DNA from: JBJMLO01 sp045805265
Lineage (GTDB): Bacteria > Actinomycetota > UBA4738 > JACQTL01
NCBI GenBank assembly: GCA_045805265.1
Contig: JBJMLO010000025.1
Coordinates: forward strand, 1 to 64,000
Direction of reading: 5' to 3'
Length of the DNA: 64,000 nucleotides
Shown here: piece after piece, positions 15,729 to 25,128 of the stretch
Layout: every line of letters begins with the position of its first letter
Numbering within the stretch: position 1 is the stretch's first letter
Position numbers and translations under genes: made by a program
Notes under the pieces: model-generated
Databases searched by the model: none
What the model saw: only the letters and a program-made list of their open reading frames with translations
What the model was told of the DNA's origin: nothing

Positions 15729-16721
15729 CTACACGAGCACGTCGAGGATCGTGCGGGGATCCTCTGCCTCGAACAGGATCCGGTACACGGCCCGGTGGTA
15801 GGGGAGGTCGAGCTCCGTCCGTCCGGCGAGCCGGTGGACGTCGGCGGCCGAGGCCACGCCCTCCACGGTCATCCCCCGGCCCTCGAGCTGCCGGAGGGCG
15901 GCCCCGGGCTCGTCGCCCTCGCCGATCAGCTCGCCCAGCAGCCGGTTGCGCCCACCGGCCCCCGTGACCATCACGTCGCCGACCCCGGCCAGTCCCATCG
16001 CGGTCTCCCGGCGGCCGCCGAGCGCCTCGACCAGCTCGCACATCTCCTGGACGGCCTTCGTGAACAGGGCCGCCTTGGCGTTGCGGAAGGATTCGTCGGA
16101 GAGCTTCCCCAGGCCGTCGAGGAGTCCCATCCCGAGGGCGGCCACGTTCTTCGCCGTCGTGCAGTACTCCGCTCCCACCAGGTCGTCGGTGTAGGAGAGC
16201 TGGTAGGCCGGTCCGGCCACGGGCTCGCCGGCGGCCCGCGCGTCGGCGACCGACGCCGAGGCCCACACGGCGGCCGAGGGGGCCCCGCCGGCCAGCTCGG
16301 CGGCCAGACACGGTCCGGCCACGATCACCACCGGCGGGCCCGGGAGCTCGGCCCCGTACACCTCGGAGACGCGCTGCCCGGTTTCGCTCTCGACGCCCTT
16401 GGCCAGCGACACCAGGAACCGGGCGTCGCCGACGGCCTCCCGCACCATCCCCGCCAGCGACCGCGCGGTGTCGGAGGTGGCGGCCAGCACCGCGATCTCC
16501 ACGTCCTTCGCCGCGCGGTCCAGCTCGTCGGGGCCGTGGATGGCGAGGGATGCGGGGACGTGCTCCGGGAGCGCCGGATGCTTGCCGGCCGTGCGCAGCG
16601 CCTGCAGCACCCGGTCGTCGTGGGGGTTCGCCCACAGCGCCGTGTCGAGCCCGGCCCGGGAAGCGTGCATCGCGAGCGCGGTGCCCATGGCACCGGCGCC
16701 GAAGACCGTCAGGCGCGCCAT
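15729..16721 (-). CDS. gpsA: Glycerol-3-phosphate dehydrogenase [NAD(P)+]
   Basis: 330-residue enzyme that reduces dihydroxyacetone phosphate to sn-glycerol 3-phosphate for phospholipid synthesis. The N-terminal Rossmann motif is FGAGAMGTALA. Later come SLAKGVE, GPCLAAELAGG, the catalytic-Lys region CTTAKNVAALGMG, and GVGDVMVTGAGGRNR, the family's substrate-loop signature. It heads a minus-strand run with glpX and the AT-hook gene. The 50-bp gap to the divergent transporter at 16772 must hold the promoters for both. Confidence 0.93.
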   Translation of the reverse strand: MARLTVFGAGAMGTALAMHASRAGLDTALWANPHDDRVLQALRTAGKHPALPEHVPASLAIHGPDELDRAAKDVEIAVLAATSDTARSLAGMVREAVGDARFLVSLAKGVESETGQRVSEVYGAELPGPPVVIVAGPCLAAELAGGAPSAAVWASASVADARAAGEPVAGPAYQLSYTDDLVGAEYCTTAKNVAALGMGLLDGLGKLSDESFRNAKAALFTKAVQEMCELVEALGGRRETAMGLAGVGDVMVTGAGGRNRLLGELIGEGDEPGAALRQLEGRGMTVEGVASAADVHRLAGRTELDLPYHRAVYRILFEAEDPRTILDVLV

Positions 16722-16771
16722 GTAACGGGGGAGTGGGGGCCTTGCATGTCGCGCTCACCATAATTGGCCCA

Positions 16772-17710
16772 ATGTCGGAACGACAGCCGCCAGCGCCGGC
16801 GCCCTCGCGGGCCCTCGGGGCCGGGTTCGACGCGCCGCTGCTGGTCGTCGGGGTGGTGGCCGTGTCGTTCTCGGCCATCCTCATCCGCGAGGCCCACGCG
16901 CCGTCGCTGACCGTCGCGCTGTACCGGAACGCCATCGCGACGGGCCTGTTGCTGCCATTGGCGCTGACTCGCCACCGGGCCGAGCTCCGGTCGCTGAGCG
17001 GCCGACAGGTGGGCCTGGCGGTGGCGTCCGGCGCGATGCTCGCCGTGCACTTCGCGACGTGGATCCAGTCCCTGTCCTACACCACGGTCGCGGCGAGCGT
17101 GGTGCTGGTGACCACCCAGCCGGTGTGGACGGCGCTCGGTGGGCGGCTCCTCTACGGGGAGCGCCTCCGGCCGCGGGCCCTCACCGCCATCGGGGTGACT
17201 CTGGTCGGCGCCGCGGTGATCTCGGGGGGCGACGTGGCCCTGTCGGGACGCGCGGCCCTCGGCGACCTGCTGGCGGTGATCGGCGCGGTGGCCGGGGGGG
17301 CCTACTTCCTGATCGGGAGGAACCTGCGCCAGGACCTCTCCCTAGTGCCGTACGTGACGATCGTGTACGCCAGCTGCGCGTTGCTGCTCCTGCCCGCGGT
17401 CCTGGTGTCGGGCACCGCGACCACGCGCTTCCCCGCGAAGACGTGGGTCATGTTCGTCCTCCTCGCACTGGTGCCCCAGATCATGGGCCACACGGTCTTC
17501 AACTACCTGCTGCGGTTCCTCGACCCAACGGTCGTCGCCATCGCGATCATGGGCGAACCGATCGGCGCCACCCTCCTAGCCCTGGCCTTCTACGGCGAGG
17601 TCCCCCCCTGGACAGCCGTGGCCGGCGGCATCGTGGTCCTGGCGGGCATCTACGTCGCGATCTCCGCCCAGGGCCGCCGCAGAACGATCGGCGAAGCCCC
17701 GATCGAGTGA
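16772..17710 (+). CDS. EamA/DMT-family transporter
   Basis: 312-residue membrane protein with about ten hydrophobic segments in two repeated halves, as in the drug/metabolite transporter superfamily. The repeats end in similar segments, SYTTVAASVVLVTTQPVWTALGGRLLYGE and LDPTVVAIAIMGEPIGATLLALAFYGE, the typical conserved last helices of each EamA domain. Substrate is unknown. Start ATG 16772 is 50 bp from the divergent gpsA start. Confidence 0.85.
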   Translation: MSERQPPAPAPSRALGAGFDAPLLVVGVVAVSFSAILIREAHAPSLTVALYRNAIATGLLLPLALTRHRAELRSLSGRQVGLAVASGAMLAVHFATWIQSLSYTTVAASVVLVTTQPVWTALGGRLLYGERLRPRALTAIGVTLVGAAVISGGDVALSGRAALGDLLAVIGAVAGGAYFLIGRNLRQDLSLVPYVTIVYASCALLLLPAVLVSGTATTRFPAKTWVMFVLLALVPQIMGHTVFNYLLRFLDPTVVAIAIMGEPIGATLLALAFYGEVPPWTAVAGGIVVLAGIYVAISAQGRRRTIGEAPIE

Positions 17711-17720
17711 GGCAAGGCTC

Positions 17721-17751
17721 GCGTGAGGCGGGGGCCTGTAGCGCCTCGCGC
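17721..17751. terminator. Hairpin between convergent genes at 17710 and 17765
   Basis: GCGTGAGGCG (17721-17730) pairs with CGCCTCGCGC (17742-17751) over 10 bp, with one G-T wobble and an 11-base loop. It lies in the 54-bp gap between the transporter stop and the stop of a minus-strand gene, so it could act in both directions. Confidence 0.5.
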
Positions 17752-17764
17752 AGACGCTTATCTC

Positions 17765-18184
17765 TCAGGTGTCCGAGAGGTCCATACGCGCCACGTCCTC
17801 AGCGAGTTCGCCTTCGAGTCGCTTCGGCAGGCGGTACCACCAGTCTCGACCCCCGCCAGGAAGGCGCTTGCTGGTCGCGATCGTGGCGGTTTTGAACCTG
17901 TCGTCAACGGGATCGAGCCTCGCATCCAAACTCGTTTGCACCCTTTCGGTCAGGAAGGGTCGTGCTTCTTCCAGCCATCCTCGCGTGGACAGATCATTCG
18001 TGTATTCGTCGATGGTCATGTTGTAGCCGTGCTCCACATGCTCGACGAGGGCTACCCAGGCGGCGACCATCTCGTTCAGCGTTGCCGGCTGCCAGCCGCG
18101 TGCTTCAAGGGCCGCCTGGGCCGCCTTAACGGATGCGAAGTCCGCCTCGGTGGGGGCCGGTTCTTCGCGCGCATGCTGGGTCAT
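17765..18184 (-). CDS. Hypothetical protein
   Basis: 139-residue soluble, acidic protein that I do not recognise. It is probably helical in its first half (ASVKAAQAALEARGW...LNEMVAAWVALVEHVEHGYNMTIDEYTNDLSTRGWLEEA). There is an Asp/Arg-rich middle and a GGGRDWWYRLP turn before the C-terminal helix. No signal peptide or membrane segment is visible. Amino-acid make-up is that of a real protein rather than a shadow frame. A sequence search would be needed for any role. Confidence 0.65.
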   Translation of the reverse strand: MTQHAREEPAPTEADFASVKAAQAALEARGWQPATLNEMVAAWVALVEHVEHGYNMTIDEYTNDLSTRGWLEEARPFLTERVQTSLDARLDPVDDRFKTATIATSKRLPGGGRDWWYRLPKRLEGELAEDVARMDLSDT

Positions 18185-18324
18185 TCGTAGAACATTCCCT
18201 CATTGATGAGCGTGACTCTGGTTCTGGTGACATTCCAGGACCGCGGGTGCGGAAATGGGACCGCACCAGATCGGGCATTCTGTGCTGGGCGCTGACTTCG
18301 CGAGGGGGTCCCACCGACCCGGTG
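18185..18324. other. Intergenic stretch, nothing recognised
   Basis: 140 bp between two minus-strand genes, presumably containing the promoter of the 17765-18184 gene. I see no RNA gene or strong hairpin. Confidence 0.3.
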
Positions 18325-18774
18325 TTACGTGGCAACTCTGCGGTAGATGAGGTCGAAGTCGGTCTTGTAGTTGGTGCCGTCTTCGGCGATCTCCCAGCGT
18401 CCGGTGATCGTGTTCCTGTCGTCGCTGAAGGTCGCCGTGAAGCGCTGGGAGAAGGGCTCGCCCTCCCGCCAGAGCTTCCACTCGCCGTTACCGATGCTCA
18501 TCTCGTAGACGCGGCAGACGCCGCGCTCGTCGGAGTACAACTGGAAGTACTTCGCGTTGGCCGCATCGCATCCGATGATGGAGACGTTGTCGGGCGCCTC
18601 GGGAAGCTCGGCCGTCCCACGCTCGACCAGATGTGCCCCCGAGGCGTGCCACTCGAAGGTGACCCTTCCGCCGCCCGGCCACGGCTCTCCGTCGGGCCAT
18701 TTCGCCTCGAGGGTCCACTCGCCGACCAGAGGCTCGAGCTGGCGTAGCGCCTGCTCCGCGGTTGGTTGGTCCAT
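18325..18774 (-). CDS. Small calycin-like (DUF1579-type) protein
   Basis: 149-residue soluble protein with a clear GGAAGGAG ribosome site before ATG 18774. The pattern LEPLVGEWTLEAKWPDGEPWPGGGRVTFEWHASGAHLVERGTAE then IGCDAANAKYFQLYSDERGVCRVYEMSIGNGEWKLWREG resembles the DUF1579/lipocalin-like 'activity under stress' proteins. Those have a short beta-barrel and repeated W and G turns. Ligand and function are unknown. It stands alone on the minus strand. Confidence 0.65.
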   Translation of the reverse strand: MDQPTAEQALRQLEPLVGEWTLEAKWPDGEPWPGGGRVTFEWHASGAHLVERGTAELPEAPDNVSIIGCDAANAKYFQLYSDERGVCRVYEMSIGNGEWKLWREGEPFSQRFTATFSDDRNTITGRWEIAEDGTNYKTDFDLIYRRVAT

Positions 18775-18946
18775 CGATCGGCTCCTTCCTCAGGTTGTGC
18801 GCTCGCAGTCGTGACGCATTCGGATGGCTCGAGTCATCTCGGGTCCTCATCGGATCAGACGCACGCCGAGGATCGAACTCATCGGCGGAATCCCTCGGCG
18901 CATGTGAGAGATCGCGAGAGGGGCGCGGCTCGCCTCTGCGCGGCGT

Positions 18947-20542
18947 TCAGGGCCTGAGCGAGGGAGAGCTGGCTGGCAGGCGGAGAGGGACGCGGCGCTG
19001 GTGCGTACCGTCGGGGTTCATCAGGATGACGCGGTCGTCGCGGGCGAAGACGATTCGATCGTCCGGGGACCAGGTGACCTGGCCGTCGCGGCCGGGGCCG
19101 GTCGTGAGGTGGCGGGCCCCGGAGCCGTCCGCTCGCATGACCCAGACGTCGCCGTCGCGGCCGAAGGCGATCCCCCCGCCGTCGGGCGACCAGGCGGGGG
19201 AGTATTCGTAGCCCGGATCGGTCGTCAGCCGGTGCATGTGCGTGCCGTCCGAGCGCATGACCCAGACGTCCTCGTTGCCCGGGCCGCCGAAGGCGCCGAA
19301 CGCGATCCACCTCCCGTCGGGTGACCAGACCGGTCCGTCCTTGACCGTTGAGCCGTCGTCGGTGAGCTTCTGCGGCCGGGCCCCGTCGGCGTTCGTCACC
19401 CAGATCTCGCTGAAGCCATCTGTCGAGTAGATGTCCGTCGTCCGCACGAACGCGATCAGTGAGCCGTCCGGTGAGAACGAGGGCGCGGCGTCCTCCACCT
19501 CCCCTCTCGTCACCGCGTGCAGGCCCGAGCCGTCCAGCCGCACCGTGAAGATGCGGATGATCGGCGGCAGAGGGTCCCGGTTCTCGCCCCGGGTGAACGC
19601 GATGAGCTCGCCGTCTGGGGACCATCGCGGCTGGTCGTCGCCGAAGGTCCCCGCGTGGGTCACCTGCCGCAGGCCGGTCGCGTCCTCCCGCACAACCGCG
19701 ATCGATTTCGTGTCCTCGTGCGCAACGGCCACGGCGAGCATGGCAGAACCGGACGCAGCGGGCTCCGTCGGCCTGGTCGCGGGCGGCGGACCCGTCGAGA
19801 GGCTGGGCACCGGCTCGATGGTCGGCCGGGGCCCCGCGCCCCCTGCGCGGACGAACGTCAGTTGCGCCTCGATCGTCCCCCGGTCCGAGACGTGGAGCCC
19901 GTACTGGCCCTGCAGCGTGAGGCGGAAGTCGGGCCTGGCGATCTCTGCGTGGGCCGCGATGTAGATGACGTCGCCGTCCCATCGGCCCTGGGCGTCGAAG
20001 GTCACAGGCCGGGTGACGCCGTGGAGCGTGAGGTCGCCGCTCGCGGTGAACGACACCACCCGGCCCACGCCGGGCTTCCCGATCGCGACCGGCCGGGTGA
20101 GGACGAACCTCGCCTCCGGATAGGCGAGGACCTCGAGGCCCTGGTCCTGCATGATCCGGTCGCGGATGGGCTGGTCGCTGGACAGCTGCCCCATGTCGGC
20201 CACGAACCGGGATTCGCGGATCGAGCCGTCCCGGATGGTCACGGAGCCCCGCACGCCCGAAGTCCGCCCCACCGCGTCGTTCGGCGCCGGGAAGAACCCG
20301 AGCCGCTCCCGGATCCGGTAGCCGACGAACGAGGCCCCGTCTCCGACGAGCGTCCACTCCCCATCGATCTCGCCCGACGACGCGGTCGGGCCCGGGCTCG
20401 CCAGAGGTAGCTGGACGGGGGGCGGGGCGCCGGCCGTCTGCAGGGCGAAGACTGCGTAGGCGGCGCCGATCACGAGGACGGCCGCCATGGGAACCAGGAC
20501 CAGGATGCGGGCCTTCCACGTGCGCGGCCAGGGAACCCTCAT
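18947..20542 (-). CDS. Membrane-anchored YceI domain fused to a PD40/TolB-like beta-propeller
   Basis: 531-residue exported protein. A basic N-terminus and one transmembrane/signal segment (about 12-34) are followed by a YceI-type lipid-binding beta-barrel at ~55-225. Key segments there are VGYRIRERL, GSVTIRDGSIRESRFVADMGQLSSDQ, YPEARFVLT and GDLTLHGVTRPVTF. After a Pro/Thr/Ser linker come at least five WD40-like repeats of the form WSPDGxxIAFxR (PRWSPDGELIAFTRG, PVWSPDGRWIAFGA, PAWSPDGGGIAFGRD). ATG 20542 has a GGGAGGAGG ribosome site. I infer an extracytoplasmic sensor or scaffold. The two-domain combination is unusual. Confidence 0.85.
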   Translation of the reverse strand: MRVPWPRTWKARILVLVPMAAVLVIGAAYAVFALQTAGAPPPVQLPLASPGPTASSGEIDGEWTLVGDGASFVGYRIRERLGFFPAPNDAVGRTSGVRGSVTIRDGSIRESRFVADMGQLSSDQPIRDRIMQDQGLEVLAYPEARFVLTRPVAIGKPGVGRVVSFTASGDLTLHGVTRPVTFDAQGRWDGDVIYIAAHAEIARPDFRLTLQGQYGLHVSDRGTIEAQLTFVRAGGAGPRPTIEPVPSLSTGPPPATRPTEPAASGSAMLAVAVAHEDTKSIAVVREDATGLRQVTHAGTFGDDQPRWSPDGELIAFTRGENRDPLPPIIRIFTVRLDGSGLHAVTRGEVEDAAPSFSPDGSLIAFVRTTDIYSTDGFSEIWVTNADGARPQKLTDDGSTVKDGPVWSPDGRWIAFGAFGGPGNEDVWVMRSDGTHMHRLTTDPGYEYSPAWSPDGGGIAFGRDGDVWVMRADGSGARHLTTGPGRDGQVTWSPDDRIVFARDDRVILMNPDGTHQRRVPLRLPASSPSLRP

Positions 20543-20648
20543 TGGCGAACCTCCTCCCGCCTCCATACACGGGGGATCGCCGGTGGGTTCCGCCCCGTGC
20601 TCGTGGCCGGGGGGCAAGGCGCCGCGGGGCCGCCTACGATAGCCGTCG

Positions 20649-22793
20649 ATGGCCGAGCAACCGCAGCGTCGCCATGTTCCCGCCGTCGACATCCGCGACG
20701 TCCAGGTCATCAAGCACGGGCGGAGCTTCCTGCTGTGCGACGAGCGGGGGGACATCCCGGCCGGCAACGACGCCGCGCTCGGCCTGTACCACCATGACAC
20801 GCGGTTCCTGTCGCGACTGGAGCTCACCTGCGGAGAGGTCCGTCCCCTGGTCCTGCACTCGTCGGTGGCCCGCAACTACACGCAGGTCGTGGAGCTCGCG
20901 TACCCCCTGCGGGTCCGGGGTGACGACGGCCGCGAGCGCAAGGAGAACCTGTCGCTGTCCCGCCACCGGATCCTGGGCAACACGCTGATCGACCGCCTGC
21001 ACCTCCAGAACTTCGGCACGATCGACCGGGAGCTCCGGCTCACGCTGGACTTCGAGGCCGACTTCCTCGACATCTTCGAGGTCCGGGGGATGGACCGGGA
21101 GCAGCGGGGGCAGGTGCAGGCTCCCCGCGTGCAGCGCCACCAGGTCGAGCTGGCCTACCGGGGCCTGGACGGCGTGGAGCGCTCGACGATCATCCGCTTC
21201 TCGCCCCAGCCCACCGAGCTGGGGCCCGGATCGGCGGCGTTCGAGGTGACCGTCCCGCCGGGTGGCGAGGCCGAGGTGATCGTCGAGGTCCAGCCTCGGG
21301 TCGGCGACGCGCAGCCGGTGCGCCGGCCGCTCCGCGAGGCCCGCGAGCAGCTCGAGCGGGAGTACACGACCTGGCGGAAGCGGTGCACGAGGTTCCACAC
21401 GTCGAACTCGCAGCTGTCGATGTTCCTGGACCGGGCGGTCCTCGACATCCGCATGCTGCTGTCCGAGGACGACGAGGGCCGCCCGTACCTCGACGCGGGG
21501 GTGCCGTGGTACTCGGCGCTGTTCGGGCGGGACTCGCTGATCACGGCGTACGAGTGCCTGATGGTCAACCCGGACCTGGCGTGGGCGACGCTCCGCCGGC
21601 TGGCCGCGTTCCAGGGCCGGACCGAGGACCCCGACCGGGAGGAGCAGCCGGGCAAGATCCTGCACGAGCTGCGCATCGGGGAGATGGCGGGCGCCGGCGA
21701 GGTCCCCCACACGCCGTACTACGGGGCCGTCGACTCGACGCCGCTGTGGCTGATGCTGCTGGCGTCGGCCTTCGCATGGACCGGCGACCGCGAGGCGCTC
21801 GAGGAGCTGTGGCCGAATGCGCAGGCCTGCCTGGAATGGATCGACCGGTACGGCGACCGCGACGGGGACGGGTTCGTCGACTACGAGCGCACCGCGCCGC
21901 GGGGCCTGGAGAACCAGGGATGGAAAGACTCGCACGACGCGGTGGTCCACCCGGACGGGTCGCTGGCCCGGACCCCGATCGCGCTCGTCGAGGTCCAGGG
22001 GTACGTGTACAACGCCAAGCTCCGCACGGCCGAGACCGCGCGGGCCCTGGGCGACGACGGGCTGGCCGACCGGCTGGAGAAGGAGGCGGCCGACCTGAAG
22101 GAGCGGTTCAACCGGGAGTTCTGGATGGAGAAGGAGGGGTACTACGCGCTGGCCCTGGACGGCGAGGGTCGGCAGGTGGCCACGATCTCCTCCAACCCCG
22201 GGCACGCGCTGTGGACGGCCATCGCCGACGACGACAAGGCTGCCCGCGTGGCCCGCAAGCTGCTGTCGCCGGCGCTGTCGTCGGGGTACGGCATCCGGAC
22301 GCTCGCCGACCGGCAGGTCCCGTACGACCCGATCGGGTACCACACCGGCAGCGTGTGGCCCCACGACTGCGCGCTGATCGCGCACGGGCTGAAGCGGTAC
22401 GGCTTCGACCGCGAGGCCATGAAGGTCATCGACCAGCTCTCGACCGCCGGCGCGCACTTCCCGCTGGCCCGCTTCCCGGAGCTGTTCTGCGGGTTCTCCC
22501 GCGAGCAGGTTCCCGAGCCGGTGCAGTACCCGGTGGCCTGCCGCCCCCAGGCGTGGGCGGCGGGGGCACCGCTGCTGATGCTGCGGTCCTACGGCGGCAT
22601 CACCGCGGACGCGCCGAACGGCGTGCTGTACATCCACCGGCCGAACCTCCCGGCCTGGCTCGACCAGATCGAGGTCCTGGGGATGCGGGTGGGGGAGGCC
22701 AGGGTGGACCTCACGTTCACGCGGACGAAGGGCGTGACCGCGGTGCAGGTCCCGCGCAAGGAGGGGGATCTCGAGGTCCTGATCCGCCAGTGA
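20649..22793 (+). CDS. Glycogen-debranching-type amylo-alpha-1,6-glucosidase
   Basis: 714-residue protein of the MGH1-like/amylo-alpha-1,6-glucosidase group. The N-terminal domain (FLLCDERGDIPAGNDAALGLYHHDTRFLSRLEL) is the PF14742-type debranching-enzyme N-terminal region. A six-hairpin toroid catalytic domain follows, with VPWYSALFGRDSLITAYE, DYERTAPRGLENQGWKDSHDAV and PYDPIGYHTGSVWPHDCALIAHG. Glu/Asp residues in GLENQGWKDSHD and the His/Trp cluster near the end are the probable active-site elements. No signal peptide, so it acts on intracellular glycogen or trehalose-type sugars. GTGA overlap with the next gene. Confidence 0.85.
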   Translation: MAEQPQRRHVPAVDIRDVQVIKHGRSFLLCDERGDIPAGNDAALGLYHHDTRFLSRLELTCGEVRPLVLHSSVARNYTQVVELAYPLRVRGDDGRERKENLSLSRHRILGNTLIDRLHLQNFGTIDRELRLTLDFEADFLDIFEVRGMDREQRGQVQAPRVQRHQVELAYRGLDGVERSTIIRFSPQPTELGPGSAAFEVTVPPGGEAEVIVEVQPRVGDAQPVRRPLREAREQLEREYTTWRKRCTRFHTSNSQLSMFLDRAVLDIRMLLSEDDEGRPYLDAGVPWYSALFGRDSLITAYECLMVNPDLAWATLRRLAAFQGRTEDPDREEQPGKILHELRIGEMAGAGEVPHTPYYGAVDSTPLWLMLLASAFAWTGDREALEELWPNAQACLEWIDRYGDRDGDGFVDYERTAPRGLENQGWKDSHDAVVHPDGSLARTPIALVEVQGYVYNAKLRTAETARALGDDGLADRLEKEAADLKERFNREFWMEKEGYYALALDGEGRQVATISSNPGHALWTAIADDDKAARVARKLLSPALSSGYGIRTLADRQVPYDPIGYHTGSVWPHDCALIAHGLKRYGFDREAMKVIDQLSTAGAHFPLARFPELFCGFSREQVPEPVQYPVACRPQAWAAGAPLLMLRSYGGITADAPNGVLYIHRPNLPAWLDQIEVLGMRVGEARVDLTFTRTKGVTAVQVPRKEGDLEVLIRQ

Positions 22794-23968
22794 CCGGCTC
22801 CCGGCCCACCGTGGGGGTTCCGCCGGAGGGCCCGATCGAGCCCCCCGAGCCGGAGTCCCTCGCCGACGTCGGTGGCCCGGAGGCGGACCGCCCGGCGCCA
22901 GTCTCCGTAGACGAGTACGAGGAATTGGCCCGCGAGCGCCTGCCCCGCATGGCCTTCGACTACTTCGCCGGCGGGGCCGGCGAAGAGTGGACGCTCCGCG
23001 AGAACCGTGCGGCGTTCCACCGCTGGGTGCTTCGGCCCCGGGTCCTGGTCGACGTCCGCGAGCGCGACACCTCCGCGATGGTGCTCGGGACGCCTGTTTC
23101 GTTCCCGGTGCTCGTGGCGCCGACAGCGCTGGGGCGCATGGCCGACCGCGAGGGCGAGGTGGCGGCGTCGCGCGCCGCCGCGGCCGTGGGAACGGTGATG
23201 GTCCTTTCGACGATCGCGTCCGCGACCATCGAGGAGGTGGCCGAGGCCGCCCCGGAGGCCCCGCGGTGGTTCCAGCTGTACATGCACCGTGACCGCGAGC
23301 TCACCCGGCACCTGGTGGAGCGCGCGGTCCGAGCGGGCTACCGCGCGATCGTGCTCACCGTGGACACGCCGCTGCTCGGGATCCGGGACCGCGACACGAG
23401 GAACCGGTTCGCCACGCCGCCCGGCGTGGGGCTGTCCAACGTGGGCGCGCGCTTCCTGCCCGCGGTGGAGGACGGAGAGTCGGCCCTGTTCGCCTACGTG
23501 AAGTCGCAGCAGGACCCCGGCGTGACGTGGGACGACATCGGGTGGCTGCGCTCGCTCAGCGACCTGCCGCTGGTCCTGAAGGGGATCGTGACCGCGGAGG
23601 ACGCAGCGCTCGCCGCCGACGCGGGGGTGGACGGGATCGTGGTTTCGAACCACGGCGGGCGGCAACTGGACGGGACGATCGCGACGCTCGACGCGCTCCC
23701 CGAGGTGGTCGAGGCGTCCGGACGGTGCGAGGTGTACCTGGACGGCGGCGTCCGCCGAGGGACGGATGTGCTGAAGGCCCTGGCCCTGGGGGCCCGGGCG
23801 GTGCTGGTGGGGCGCCCGGTGCTGTGGGGCCTGGCGGTCGGCGGCGAGGCCGGCGCCCGCCACGTCCTGCACCTGCTCCGGCAGGACCTGGACGTGGCCA
23901 TGGCGATCGCCGGCTGCCGAACGGTGGACGAGATCACGCCGGCGCTGGTCCGCGCCGCACCGAGGTGA
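22790..23968 (+). CDS. FMN-dependent alpha-hydroxy-acid oxidase/dehydrogenase
   Basis: 392-residue TIM-barrel flavoenzyme of the lactate/glycolate/mandelate oxidase family. It contains FDYFAGGAGEEWTLREN, VLVAPTALGRM, VLSTIAS, FQLYMHRDRELT, and TVDTPLLGIRDRDTRNRF with the conserved Asp and Arg. The active-site block is IVVSNHGGRQLDG with the catalytic His, followed by VYLDGGVRRGTDVLKALALGA. Substrate could be L-lactate or another 2-hydroxyacid. GTG 22790 overlaps the debranching gene stop. The first ~35 residues are a Pro/Glu-rich extension. Confidence 0.9.
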   Translation: MTGSRPTVGVPPEGPIEPPEPESLADVGGPEADRPAPVSVDEYEELARERLPRMAFDYFAGGAGEEWTLRENRAAFHRWVLRPRVLVDVRERDTSAMVLGTPVSFPVLVAPTALGRMADREGEVAASRAAAAVGTVMVLSTIASATIEEVAEAAPEAPRWFQLYMHRDRELTRHLVERAVRAGYRAIVLTVDTPLLGIRDRDTRNRFATPPGVGLSNVGARFLPAVEDGESALFAYVKSQQDPGVTWDDIGWLRSLSDLPLVLKGIVTAEDAALAADAGVDGIVVSNHGGRQLDGTIATLDALPEVVEASGRCEVYLDGGVRRGTDVLKALALGARAVLVGRPVLWGLAVGGEAGARHVLHLLRQDLDVAMAIAGCRTVDEITPALVRAAPR

Positions 23969-23972
23969 CGCT

Positions 23973-25127
23973 GTGGACTTCGAGCTGACGTCCGAGCAGG
24001 AGCTCGTCCGGCAGACCGCCCGGGAGTTCGCCGAGAAGGAGATCGAGCCGTACTCGCGGGAGTGGGACCGCAGCGAGCGGATGGATCCCGCCATCGTCGG
24101 AAAGCTGGCCGAGGTCGGGTTCCTCGGCGGTCCCATCCCCGAGGAGTACGGGGGGATGGGGCTCGACAACCTGTCCTACTGCCTCGTCATCGAGGAGATC
24201 GGGAAGGCCGACTCGAGCGTCCGGGGACTGATCTCCGTGAACATCGGGCTGGTCGCGAAGACGATCCTGAAGTGGGGGACCGAGGAACAGAAGCGGGAGT
24301 GGCTCCCCCGGCTGTGCTCCGGCGACGCGCTGGGGTGCTACGCGCTCACCGAGCCGGGCAGCGGCTCCGACGCGCCGTCGCTGCAGACCCGCGCGGAGCC
24401 CGACGGCGACGGATGGCGGATCTCGGGCTCGAAGATGTTCATCACGCAGGGGAACTGGGCGTCCGTCGCGATCGTGTTCGCCCGAACCCACACCGACGCC
24501 GACATGCGCCACGTCTCGGCGTTCCTCGTGCCGACCGACAGCGAGGGGTTCGGGGCGAAGGCCGTGACCGGGAAGCTGGGGCTGCGGGCGCAGGACACGG
24601 CCGAGCTGCACCTCGACGGCGTGTTCGTTCCCCGGTCGAACATGCTCGGGCCGGAGGGCGAGGGCATGCACGTGGCGATGTCCGCGCTCGACACCGGGCG
24701 CATGTCGCTGGCGGCGGGGTGCGTGGGCATCGCGCAGGGGTGCCTGGAGGCGTCGACCGCGTACGCGAAGGACCGGATCCAGTTCGGCCGCCCCATCGCG
24801 CGGTTCCAGCTGGTGCAGGAGCTGATCGCGGACATGGCCGTCGAGGTGGATGCCGCCCGGCTCCTGACCTGGCGGGTCGCGGCCATGGCAGACCGGGGCG
24901 AGCACCACCGGTTGGAGTCGTCGATGGCCAAGTACTTCGCCAGCGAGGTCGCCGTTCGGGCGGCGAACGCCGCCGTGCAGGTGCACGGGGGGTACGGGTA
25001 CATCGACGAGTACCCCGTGGGGAAGTACCTGCGCGACGCCCGCGTCACGACCCTGTACGAGGGCACCAGCCAGATCCAGAAGCTGATCATCGGACGGACG
25101 CTCACCGGCGAGGACGCGTTCGGCTGA
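23973..25127 (+). CDS. Acyl-CoA dehydrogenase
   Basis: 384-residue flavoprotein that introduces an alpha-beta double bond into acyl-CoA. Family motifs in order are the FTSEQELVRQTAREFAEKEI-like N-terminal helix, CYALTEPGSGSDA (FAD/substrate binding), ISGSKMFITQGNWA, and a C-terminal YGYIDEYPVGKYLRDARVTTLYEGTSQIQ. The Glu in YEGTS is the likely catalytic base. Start GTG 23973 is 4 bp after the hydroxyacid oxidase stop, so it is the third gene of the 20649-25127 run. Chain-length or branched-chain specificity cannot be told from sequence. Confidence 0.93.
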   Translation: MDFELTSEQELVRQTAREFAEKEIEPYSREWDRSERMDPAIVGKLAEVGFLGGPIPEEYGGMGLDNLSYCLVIEEIGKADSSVRGLISVNIGLVAKTILKWGTEEQKREWLPRLCSGDALGCYALTEPGSGSDAPSLQTRAEPDGDGWRISGSKMFITQGNWASVAIVFARTHTDADMRHVSAFLVPTDSEGFGAKAVTGKLGLRAQDTAELHLDGVFVPRSNMLGPEGEGMHVAMSALDTGRMSLAAGCVGIAQGCLEASTAYAKDRIQFGRPIARFQLVQELIADMAVEVDAARLLTWRVAAMADRGEHHRLESSMAKYFASEVAVRAANAAVQVHGGYGYIDEYPVGKYLRDARVTTLYEGTSQIQKLIIGRTLTGEDAFG

Positions 25128-25128
25128 C

